Assembly: GCA_022432975.1 (NCBI GenBank)
Contig: CM039512.1
Span: 2,342,519 to 2,406,518, forward strand
DNA: 64,000 nucleotides
Reading direction: 5' to 3'
Source: Begonia masoniana
Taxonomy: Eukaryota; Streptophyta; Magnoliopsida; Cucurbitales; Begoniaceae
The notes beneath the pieces are model-generated. The model had not been told where the DNA came from. It saw only the letters and a list, made by a program, of their open reading frames with translations, and did not search any database. Positions 42,606 to 54,600 of this stretch are shown in pieces (the stretch's first letter is position 1; each line of letters starts with the position of its first letter). A program made the position numbers and the translations under genes.

Positions 42606-45600
42606 TCAAGCATCATCTTCAGAAGATGCAGAAGAATGACGTTCATTTAAGAGAGGAAAATTATTGGGAAGTGTAAAAAGGGGTTCATCTGAAGCCAAAC
42701 CTTGACAAGCTAAACCCAAGGCATAACCCAGTGCGCGAGCAACTGGAACTGCTACTGCATTTCCTACTTGTATGTACCTGAAATATCATAGCATAATTTA
42801 TACTGAAAATGGTAAAAAAAAAAACAAGATGAGTATTTAAGTGTGAAACCAAGTTGCTTCTACACGTCAAGCTAGTCAAAATGTGCGAAGAATCTGTAGC
42901 AACGTTGATAGGTGTCTCCTCTTTGTTGTCCAGAAAAGCTTTTCCAAACAATTAATATCAATTATGATTTTATGTTAGAGAAATGAGTATCCTACTGTTT
43001 CTTGTCTAAGAGGCCATTATAGCAATGATGAAAGACAGGTTTAAGATGCAATCATTTTACTAGAACACTTAAGAATGTTGCCACAGCTATAAATTGACTA
43101 AATAAAACAAGGGTTTGATTCATCCAGGGTGTTATTGCCACCTAAAGTATTAGCACTTGGTAGAAGTGTCAAGTATGAATATATTTCTTGTTAAATCGAA
43201 ATGAATGTGGGATGCTCTACACCAACAAGGCAGCTTAGCTATAATTTGTAGAATTACATAATCAGAACATTTGCTTGATCATGGTTCACCACATCAATTT
43301 TACACAAATATTAGGTAACATTCTGATAGAGTTACAATGTACACTTGAGAAGATGAAATGGTGTCATTTAATTGTCTTTTATAATTCTTAGATAATATCT
43401 TAATTATATTTTTTGATATTTTTTAGATGTTTTTATTCAAACAAGAGATTATAGCGCAAGAAAAGATTATCTTTTGAAAAAATAGTCTAAAGAAAAAGCT
43501 AGTCAATTTCTCGAACGTCTGCTTATTTTATAATTTGAACTCGTTTTTTATTTTATTATTATATGAGGTTCGTATCATATTCTTTACACCTTTAAGCATT
43601 TGTAAATTACCTTTATTTTTTGTTCTTTCTAATGTGCAAGACAACATAGCAACCTGTTGAATCCTGACCTTTTCTTATCCTCCCCTTAAATTTTAAAACT
43701 TTGATATAGACTTTGTTGTTTATTTAAAAAAAAAAAAAGAAAAAGAAATAAGTACCTTTCTTTTACTGGTCCACTGAGCTTGTAATAGTCCGGAAAACCT
43801 TGCAGTCTCGCATTTTCACGAATCGAAAGTACTCTGTCTTGTTCAGGATGCAAAATTGCCTGTCCAACAAAATGTATAAATATGGGTGATGGTCCCGAGT
43901 TGATTCTATACTTTCATGTACGCATAAGTAACATTAAATCAAAGAGAAACTAACTTGATTGTGTGGCTCCGCGCGTGTAACTACTGTTGGGACTGTCTCA
44001 TCCCACCATAAACGAGCAAAAGGCCTACAGAATGTGGAAAAAGAGAGGATATGAAAACCAAGTCTACTGAAGAACCATTATGCTGCTAATAAGTAAATCT
44101 AAAACTTACTTAGTTGACGATCCATGCTTGAAGCTCATAGCATAATCTGGAACCTGTCAATTTAAATGGGTAGCTTATATATGTCATGCCAAAAAAAATG
44201 TGAAATTAAACGAAAGTATAAAGAAGCGGCTTTTTGAGACGTTCATAACAAAAGGTTAAATAGTTAAACAAGATTACCAAAGGTTTCCCTGAGTCAAGAT
44301 ACACCCTCTCGATATCAGGATCCCATTCCACTTTATTATCAGGACGCACACGCACGCCAGGAAGATCTCGAAAATTAGCTCCCTGATGAATAAAAAGGTA
44401 TGAGCTAAGATAATGGAGTGCCACTTGAATCAAGCGACTACTGCTATATGATTGGTAAATGACAGTAAAAGAAAATACCTTCCTCTTAGGAATCTGACAG
44501 ACACGTTGATAATCATCTGAATTCAATTCAAGGGAACGATGATCATAGAGCATGTATTCTGAAGGTTTTGACTTTGGTGATGAGTCCAGCAGTTCTACCA
44601 GAACACACAAAATTGGAGAATTAATTCTATAGAATTTAATTTGAAATCCTCCTCCATTAACTAGGAAAAATTTGCAAAATCAAAACCATAAAAAAAACTC
44701 AGAACTTTAAAATAATTTAAAGTAAAAGATCTATCTATTTGGTTTTTCTTTACATTAAAATTTAGAGCAGAAAAATGTGTCAAACAGCAACATATTATAT
44801 CCAGGACAATTATGAGATGAAAAACCAAATTTCTTTGTTGAATGCTTTTACAGCCTCAATAGAATTAAAACTCAAAATAATTAATCTTTATTCATCAATG
44901 TAGTCTGGGATCTGGAAAAATTACTTTTGCTTTCTAACAAAAATAGCAGTCTATGTCCAGAAGATAGTAGAACAAGTTTGGTCAAACCAAGCACCAAGGA
45001 GTAGGAACTTTTTGGAAGTCAAGCAACATTTGAAAGTGAGAACAAGATTGGTGCAACGGAAGTTTTGTTTTGTAATCGAACAAGGAAATAGAATAATACC
45101 AGATAAATGACTATCAAAATAATAAAAAGTGTATTAATTATCAAAAATTTATTCAAAAGATTACAAGCGAGTCTTTAAATAGATTTAAAAAACAATAACT
45201 AATGAAAATAATTTAATATATTAAGAAATAACTAATTAGAAAATACAATATTAGTTAATTGGAAATAAATATCATATAATAAGAAATAATTAATTATGGG
45301 ATCTTGTCCGGCATTAATCTCCTTCTCTTAAAAAAAAACTCGTCTTCGAGTTTTGAAGTTGCGAAGAACTTATGGATCAACTATAAAATATGGTGGTTGC
45401 TGCTTTGAAAAATAGATTTGATGAATACTATAATGCTCTTTTTTGAACTTCCATGGAAACTGTACTAGTAACTTTAAAATTGCTTGGACATCTCGAACAC
45501 GTTAATAAAACTTGATTGTTGAAATTTCCCAAACAACTATGATTTCGTTTTCCCATGTTCACAATCTTTGTTGCTGAAAAAATATCAACTTTTAAGATAG

Positions 45601-48600
45601 GACAAGTTCATCACGTTTGTCGAAAATATCAGTTGTCTCGTTCAACAAATTACCGCCGATCTCAAATTCACCAATCTAAGATTTAACATCGCCATATATT
45701 TATAGCTTTTGCTGAAGGCAGTGATCATTAGATTGAAAGATATTTAAAGAATGAAAATTGTTTTATAGAGTTTAAATCCCATGATTCAATTATAGAACCG
45801 CAAGAATCGATGATGCGCAAGATCTATCAGTTGTTGGATGATTGTCTTTTGGGTTGAAGAATTGTTGTTGTCGATTGTCATCAAAGATCTCAAATGATGG
45901 TTTGTCGTTTTGGCACTATGCAACAAAAGGTCGATTCCAAAGTGAATCCCAGTAAATTTTCCATTGACGGTCGATGCTTGGCAAATCCATATTTATTTTG
46001 AGTTCACGAGTATTTAGCCTTTGATTAGGAATTGGGAAAAAGGCAGTTCGTTCGTTAGGGTTTCAAGTTGGGTAGGTTGAAACCCTATTTGGTTCAATGG
46101 GCAAATTGTAGCTAGAGTCGAGTTCGGCTTTGTCGCTGACTAGAAACCATCGCCAGTTGTCGGGGTCGTTGAAGTTGCCTTGAATCGACCAATGTCGGCG
46201 TTGATAGGTGAAGGTTGGGGCAAAATCATGAAGAGAGTCGTCCGGGTGATTTAGATCCATGCAAATCGCTGTTGGGGGTGCGCGATTCGCAGCCATGCAG
46301 TTGAAATCAAGAAGCAAGTCACACTGGTGGTTCAGATTTGCGCGAATCGCAACTATGTGCGCGCGAGTTGCAACAATGTTGCCTTGTTATGGGTCGAAAG
46401 GAAGTCGCCGATGGTTGCTTGTCGCCTCTAGTGGTCTAGGTTGGTCGATCTATGTAACACCCCTAATACTGTACCCTTATTTTACCCGTATAAATTTTTC
46501 GTTTTCATTTTTGTACTTATTTCTTTCCTCTGCTTTAATTAAAACCTTATGCGGAATTTAAACTATGGTTGAAATCGGAACTGAATCGGAATTAAAACTG
46601 AACCTTAAATGCATTTAAAACAAATCTTTATTAGAACTTAAAAGAAAACCTTTAAAAGAAAACTTTAAATTAAATTAAACAAGTGGGAGGGCAGAATTGG
46701 AACTCTGTCCTCAAAATGAAACAGGCGACCGATCTCTGCACTGCAGCAGAGATCGATCGCTGCCATGCATTACAGCAGGGGCGATCGATCTCTGCTGCAG
46801 AGCAGAGATCGGTCGCCTGTTTCATTTTGAGGACAGAGTTCCAATTCTGCCCTCCCACTTGTTTAATTTAATTTAAAGTTTTCTTTTAAAGGTTTTCTTT
46901 TAAGTTCTAATAAAGATTTGTTTTAAATGCATTTAAGGTTCAGTTTTAATTCCGATTCAGTTCCGATTTCAACCATAGTTTAAATTCCGCATAAGGTTTT
47001 AATTAAAGCAGAGGAAAGAAATAAGTACAAAAATGAAAACGAAAAATTTATACGGGTAAAATAAGGGTACAGTATTAGGGGTGTTACAGTTATGGTATCA
47101 GAGCCCCCGGGTTTTAAAATCGATTCTGTAGACTGCTCGACTGCACAGCCACTACGCGGACATCCTTCATCAACTGTAAGTCTGTTTATAGCTTTATTTG
47201 ATTTTGTTTCTTAGAGATTACTTGTTTTAAATTTTATAGGATTTTTATAAATATGGTTCGAGGAAGGGATCCTAGAGACGACGCGATGGATCGTCTTACC
47301 GATTTGATGGACCGCCAGTCTCAGCATATGGACCGGCAAGCGCAGCAGATTACGGATTTAGTAAATCGGGAGACACAGCGAGAGAATCAGAGGGCCCAGG
47401 AGCTAGTAGTCCCTGTTAATCAGGGTATGCAGAGGTTCCAAGGCTTACGTCCTCCAGTATTTGACGGTCAGTCATCGGATCCGACTCGTGCCGAGGAGTG
47501 GATCAGAGTTATGGAGGATATGTTAAATTATGCAGAGGTCGGCAACGGGAGCAAGGTGGCTTATGCTACCTTTCACTTAGCAATGGATGCCCGTTTCTGG
47601 TGGGATTCAATCAAGGTGACGACGGACGTATCTATTATGACATGGGATCGATTCAAGTTCCTATTCTTCGATAAGTATTTCAGCCGCACGATGAGAGTGG
47701 CTAAGAGGAACGAGTTCATACAGCTGAAGCAGACCGGTTCAGTTGCTGATTATATTCGGAGGTTCGATGCACTATCTAGATTTGCACCACGCCTTGTCAG
47801 CGACAATGAGGAGAAGGTGCATCAGTTTATGGAGGGGCTTAATCCTGAGATTCGGATGCACGTGATTGTCTCAGGTATTATTGATGTGCCCTTTTCTGAC
47901 ATTACAGCTAGAGCTCTGGATATAGAGGCTGCCAGGGCTACATGTATTCGACCGAGGGAGCCAGCTAAGGGCTTCTTCAGAGAGATCCGACCTCAGCCTC
48001 GGAATCAGGGATGGCAACCTAGAGCACCGCCACCTCAGCCACAGCCTAGGGGTGTGAAGAGACCTCTCGAGGGAGGTGTTGACCGGGGTAAGGGAAAACA
48101 GGTACAGGGTACTTCTCAGATGCCCTGGTGCCCTAGATGCCAGAAGGAGCACGGTGGCGAGTGCCGAGTTGGCACGAACAAGTGTTATAGATGTGGAGAT
48201 ATTGGCCACTTTGTCAGAGATTGTCCGCTGCAGGGCCGTGATCAGTTAGGCGGAGATCAGAGGAGAGTTATGCCTCGTGTCTTCGCATTTATCGAGCCAG
48301 AGGATGTTGATGACGATGCTCAGCCTGCCGTGATTGCAGGTACTATTTTGCTTATGGGCGCTATTGTATTTACTTTGATGGATACCGGAGCCACGCACTC
48401 CTTTGTATCGACTGCATGTATGGCTAGATTGGGGTTAGAGTCTGAGTCGGCTGAGTGCGAGTATAGTGTGATGCTGCCCTCAGGAGAGCGTATGCAGTCC
48501 AGTCGTGTTATTCAGGGGAATATTATTTCAGTCGGGAGCGTTACCCTCTACGCACGTCTGATCGTTATGGGCATAGAGCGGTACGACCTTATTTTGGGGA

Positions 48601-51600
48601 TGGACTGGCTAGCACAGCACTTTGCCACCATCGATTGTCGCTCCGGGATTGTGACCTTCCGACCCCCGGGTAGTGCCGAGTTTTCTTATCAGGCGATGAA
48701 CCGATTTAGTGGATCGCCTATTTCTTATGCTATGGAGGTCAACGAGCAATTCAAAGGTGCGTGCTCTATTTATTTGGCCTCAGTTTTTGATGTTCAGTTG
48801 CTCAGCGGAGTACAGCCGAGCGACATTCCTATTGTTAGAGAGTTCTCTGGCATATTCCTCGATGATCTTCCCGGTTTACCACCAGACTGGGAGATTGAGT
48901 TCACTATTGACGTCTATCCAAACTCCGCGCCGAGGTTCAAGAACCCGTATCGATTGGCACCAGCTGAGTTGAGAGAGTTGAGGACTCAGCTTGACGAGTT
49001 GCTTGAGAAGGGATTTATTCGACCCAGTGTATCGCCTTGGGGTGCGCCCGTTCTGTTTGTCAAGAAGAAAGACGGGACCCTCAGGATGTGCATTGATTAC
49101 AGGGAGCTGAATAAGCTCACGGTGAAGAATAAGTATCCACTGCCCCGGATTGACGACTTATTTGATCAGCTACAGGGTGCCCGAGTATTTTCCAGGATTG
49201 ATCTGCGCTCGGGTTACAATCAGCTGAAGGTCCGGAGAGATGACATACCGAAGACGGCGTTCCGAACGAGGTATGGGCATTATGAGTTCCTCGTTATGTC
49301 TTTTGGGCTCACTAATGCTCCTGCAGCGTTCATGGATCTGATGAACCGTGTCTTCAGAGAGTACCTGGATAAGTTCGTGGTGGTGTTTATCGACGATATC
49401 TTGATTTACTCTAAAACGAAGGAAGAACACGAGGACCATCTGAGGATAGTTCTGAGCACGTTATGTCAGCATCATCTATATCCGAAGTTTTCTAAGTGCG
49501 AATTCTGGCTTGACAGAGTGAGTTTTCTGGGCCATATTATATCACAGGACGGAGTTTCTGTGGATCCGAGCAAAGTCCAGGCGGTCAGAGATTGGCCACA
49601 GCCGAAGAACGTACGTGAGGTGCGTGGATTTCTCGGATTGGCCGGTTACTACCGGAAGTTTATTCAGGGATTCTCGAAGATTGCACTTCCCTTATCACGC
49701 TTAACTCGGAAGAGTGAGAGGTTTATTTGGTCGTCTGCTTGCGATGACAGTTTTGCAGAGTTAAAGCAGAGATTGACCACCGCTCCAGTTCTGGCGCTAC
49801 CTGTTGAGGGTGTCAGGTTCAGTATTTACTGCGATGCATCAGGAGTCGGGCTCGGTTGTGTGTTGATGCAGGAGGGGAAAGTCATTTCTTATGCTTCTCG
49901 GCAGCTGAAGCCGTATGAGCAGAACTACCCTACGCATGACCTCGAGTTAGCAGCTGTGGTCTTCGCACTGAAGATATGGAGACATTACTTATATGGGCAG
50001 CAGTGCGAGATATTCTCCGACCACAAGAGCTTGAAGTACTTATTTACGCAGAAGGAGCTGAATATGCGGCAACGCAGGTGGCTCGAGTTCGTCAAGGACT
50101 ATGATTTTGATATCAAGTACCACCCAGGGAAGGCAAACAAGGTAGCTGATGCCTTGAGTAGAGTACCTTCTGCGAGTCAGCCTTCATTAGCAGCGATGTC
50201 AGTTACGCTGCGGTCTGAGATCGAGAGATTTGACGTGGAGATAGTGGCAGAGTTGTCCAGCATGCTCACTAGTATTTCTCTCAGGCCGACCATTCTGGAT
50301 CGTATACGCGAGGCTCAGCAGATCGATGCAGAGTGTATTGAGTTTCGATCGAGCATGTTATTAGATGACTCGTCGGATTTTCACTTATCTGCAGATGGTA
50401 TTCTGAGATTCAGGCACAGGTGGTACGTGCCTAACGATGAGAGTCTGAAGAAGGATATTTTGACTGAGGCACATTCTTCAGCTTATTCAGTGCACCCGGG
50501 AAGTACTAAGATGTACCGGGATTTGAGGCAACACTTCTGGTGGCCAAACTTGAAGAGGGAGGTGGCCAAGTATGTTGAGACCTGTTTAGTCTGTCAGCAG
50601 GTGAAGGCCGAGCACCAGAGACCGTCCGGGACATTATTGCCACTGCCGATTCCGGAGTGGAAGTGGGAGCAGATCTCCATGGACTTTATTGTTGGACTCC
50701 CGGGGACGACGAAGGGCCACGATGGCATATGGGTTATTGTGGACCGATTGACAAAGTCGGCCCACTTCTTAGCAGTGAAGATGACATCGTCCATGGACCA
50801 GCTCGCCGAGCTATATGTGCAGAAGATCGTTAGATTGCACGGAGTTCCAGTTTCTATTGTCTCCGACAGAGATCCTAGATTTACGTCAAAGTTCTGGAAG
50901 AGTTTACATCGAGCTATGGGGACTCAGCTAAATTTCAGCACAGCGTTTCATCCTCAGACCGATGGTCAGACAGAGAGGACGAACCAGATTCTTGAGGATA
51001 TGCTCAGAGCGTGTGTGCTGGAGTTTCAGGGCTCGTGGAGCCGATATTTACCCCTGGTTGAGTTCTCGTATAACAACAGCTTCCAGGCTACTATCGGCAT
51101 GGCTCCGTATGAGTCTTTATATGGTCGGAAGTGTAGGTCTCCATTATATTGGGACGAGGTTGGCGAGGCCAGCATCGTTGGACCTGAGATCTTACAGCAA
51201 ACGGCAGATAAGATTGCCGTTATCCGACAGCGAATCGAGGTAGCTCAGAGCCGGCAGAAGAGTTATGCCGACACGAGACGGCGGGAGCTAGAGTTCGAGG
51301 AGGGCGACGAAGTTTATTTGAAGGTTTCTCCATTCAAAGGCGTCGCGAGATTTGGAAGGAGGGGTAAGCTGAACCCTCGGTACGTGGGGCCCTTTCCTAT
51401 TCTGAAGAGGATCGGGAAGTTGGCATATAGATTGCAGCTTCCGGCTTCTATGGAGGGCATTCATGATGTATTCCACGTATCTATGCTTCGGAGATGCCTA
51501 CGTGATCCATCACATGCCGTAGAGACTACAGAGATCGAGGTACAGCCTACCTTGACTTACGAGGTGAAGCCGGTACGTATTCTAGAGTACTCTACCAAAG

Positions 51601-54600
51601 TCTTGCGCAACAAAGAGATTCCGCTAGTCAAAGTCCTGTGGCGGAACCACGAGGTGGAGGAAGCTACGTGGGAACGACAGCAGGATATGATGACTGGATA
51701 TCCTGATCTATTTGCATGATTTAATTTTGTGGGCAAAATTCTGAATAAGGAGGGGAGAATGTAATATCCGGTTTGTACGGACCTTTTATTATATTATTAT
51801 TATATTGTTATTGGCATTTTGGTAATTATGTCAAATCAGGTCCGATTTACGAAAAGAAAACGTCATTACGATCCTAACGATTAATTAGAATTTTAAGGAA
51901 TTTACGGAAATTTTCGGAGATCAAACACTATATTCCGAGTAATACGCTTTTCGTAATGTAAAAGACGTTCTCGTAAAAATAGCAAACGAGGTCCAAATTG
52001 CGAACGGACAGTTTTAATAAATCCCTGGCAATGAATAGAAGTTATTGGCAAAATATGAAACTTTCGAGAATCCGAATAGTTGGACGATTAACGAAACGAA
52101 GGACGAAACTAATAGAATTAAGTACTAAGGGCAAAATAGTAATTTGCAAACTAAATTTTATAAAAATAACAATCACCTCCCTATTCCCTCACTTCTCTTC
52201 TTCTCTCTGGAAATCACAATCGCTAGAGGCGATTTCTTCACCCCTCAGCCGACGACTTCCAACGATCCGACCTCCGTCCGACCTCCGTTCGTTCTGATTT
52301 CTTCACAGTTTCTCCTCCTCTCGCTACTCTCGGTATGTAGCTTCAATCTCTGAGCGTTTGTTTCGAGTTTTAGTTCGATTTAGGGTTAGGGTTTAAATTA
52401 GGTTTTCCGTTAAAAACGCGATTTAGGCTTCGTAATTAATAGGTTAGCTATAATTACGTATATATTGAACGTATTGAACGTTATTGGACGAAGAAAAGTC
52501 GATTTGCGAAAAAGTTATAAATTGGTAAATTTCGGGTTTTAGGGGAAAACTCGTTAATTTGGATAATCGAGCTATAATTAATGTTCGAAAAGCTTTAATT
52601 AGCTAAGTGAAGAATTTAGGAGAATTCTTTAGCTAAGTTTTGAGATTTGGACATTTATAGTTTAAATTGGTTTTAACTGTGAATGTCGTATTTTTCTCAG
52701 ACACCCGACTCTCGTAGACGAAACTTGAGATCCAGCGCGCTCGAGGTAAGTTTTTCGTGACTTACTTTGACCCAAAGGTCTGCACCATACTCCGTCGTCG
52801 TCTCGGGAATACTCGAGGAACTGTTTGTTTTATGTTACTCTGGTTGGGTAGTTAGGTTAGTTGTTTATAGGTTCTGCTTTACTGCCATGAATGTATGCAC
52901 GTTGTTTGTTTACTTTCCGCTGATATGAACTGTTCATGCATCACGGTTTTCGAAAGTCATGAAAAGGAATTTCTGCACGTGTTTTTAAGAAAAGGAACGT
53001 ATATCTGAAATGAAATCTGTAACGGAATCTGAATGAATGAACGTAATCTGTCTGTTTCTGGTCACGCGAGATGGGGCTCAGGCACGGCTGTGCGTGTTGC
53101 AAGCGTGTACCCCCCCTCTCTAACCCCACGGGGTAGTCCAACCGCCGGACGGGCCCCCTTGGGTTAGTGGGTCGAGGTCTCGGTGACAATTCTGTCTGTC
53201 TGTGACGTAATGAATCTGTAATCCGTAATTCTGTATCTGTAATCTGAATCTGAGCATGATTTCTGAATGGCATACGCACGCATGCATCTGCATTTACGTA
53301 GCTTACTGAGATTTCAATATCTCATATGTGTCTGTATGGTGTAGGTAACCTCTTAGGTGATATCGAACCAGGTGAGGACGGCGTTCCTCCGTCTGATGCA
53401 GTTGATGGATGACGGCCGTGGGAGTGCGCTATGTAGTCGAGGCGCTTTCTGACCCGTGGGGATGTATGTCTGGACTCTGGGGTTATTTTGGGATGTTTTG
53501 AGTTGATGATTGTATAGAATATTTAGGTTGTTTGGATCTGGATAGGGATTAGATAACGTTTTGATAATTGTATGTAAAACGTTTTGGTTTAAACTGTTTA
53601 ATGAATGTTATGGAAATGTTTGGATTGGTTTTAGGTTGATACGGTTATGCTCGATGTTTAGATGCATCCACGCAGTCGGATTTCGCAAAGTCCGCTGTAA
53701 AGTTGGTCGATGTTATTGGAAGAAATTGGTGTTAAATTAAGTAATGTTTGCTCTCTGGAATCAGGTTCCAGAGAGTTTCCAGTAGCATGAATCGCTCTCT
53801 GGAATTGGAATTCCAGAGAGTATTGTTAAGTGTTTGCTCTCTGGAATTCCAGAGAGCAGTGTAAAGAAAAGTGAAGGCGATTGAAGTAGGAGGTGGTCGC
53901 TGAAGTGGTCGCTGAAGTTTTCACTGATCGTTGCACTGAAAGTGTGCGGCGATCGATCTCTGCAGCAATGCAGAGATCGGTCGCTGTTTGTGAAATGCGA
54001 AGTGTTAGAGGTTTGAAGTCTGAAAGGGAGAAGGGATCGCTGCATGCTTGCAGCGATCGATCTCTGCTGCAGAGCAGAGATCGATCGCTGCTATAGTTAG
54101 CAGTGATCGGATTGCTGCACAGCTAGCAGCGATCGATCTCTGCTCTGCAGCAGAGATCGATCGCCCCTGCTGTAATGCATGGCAGCGATCGATCTCTGCT
54201 GCAGTGCAGAGATCGGTCGCCTGTTTCATTTTGAGGACAGAGTTCCAATTCTGCCCTCCCACTTGTTTAATTTAATTTAAAGTTTTCTTTTAAAGGTTTT
54301 CTTTTAAGTTCTAATAAAGATTTGTTTTAAATGCATTTAAGGTTCAGTTTTAATTCCGATTCAGTTCCGATTTCAACCATAGTTTAAATTCCGCATAAGG
54401 TTTTAATTAAAGCAGAGGAAAGAAATAAGTACAAAAATGAAAACGAAAAATTTATACGGGTAAAATAAGGGTACAGTATTAGGGGTGTTACAATCTAGCT
54501 ATGGTTGGTGGCAGGCCAAACATTGGGTGGCATTGAAGTGTGAGTGTAAGCATGAGAGGCAAAAACTATTATAATTCGTTTTTTTCTTAGTGAAATCTGT

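Larger units (their letters stand above)
46453..54492 (+). mobile_element. Ty3-gypsy chromovirus retrotransposon with palindromic left end
   Basis: Flanked exactly by the 5-bp duplication ATCTA (46448-46452, 54493-54497). In order: a 636-bp palindrome in place of a normal 5' LTR (46453-47088); primer site TGGTATCAGAGC (47093-47104, initiator tRNA-Met type); one uninterrupted gag-pol frame (47253-51719); polypurine tract GGAGGGGAGAA; and a full 3' LTR of 2733 bases (51760-54492). The unbroken frame and perfect target duplication indicate a recent insertion. It sits close to the left end of a copia element and is antisense to the CMT gene. Confidence 0.93.
51760..54492 (+). repeat. Complete 3' LTR of the gypsy element
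   Basis: 2733 bases running from TGTAATATCC to GGTGTTACA, preceded by a polypurine tract (GGAGGGGAGAA). It carries two families of short palindromes near its right end: three of the CTCTCTGGAA-TTCCAGAGAG type (53751-53857) and four of 36 bases based on GCGATCGATCTCTGC (53949-54220). The corresponding U3 part is missing at the left end of the element. Confidence 0.88.

Noticed and set aside
46259..46561. 100-codon frame running into the gypsy element
   Set aside because: It crosses the junction between retroelement remnant and the palindromic end; no domain is seen.
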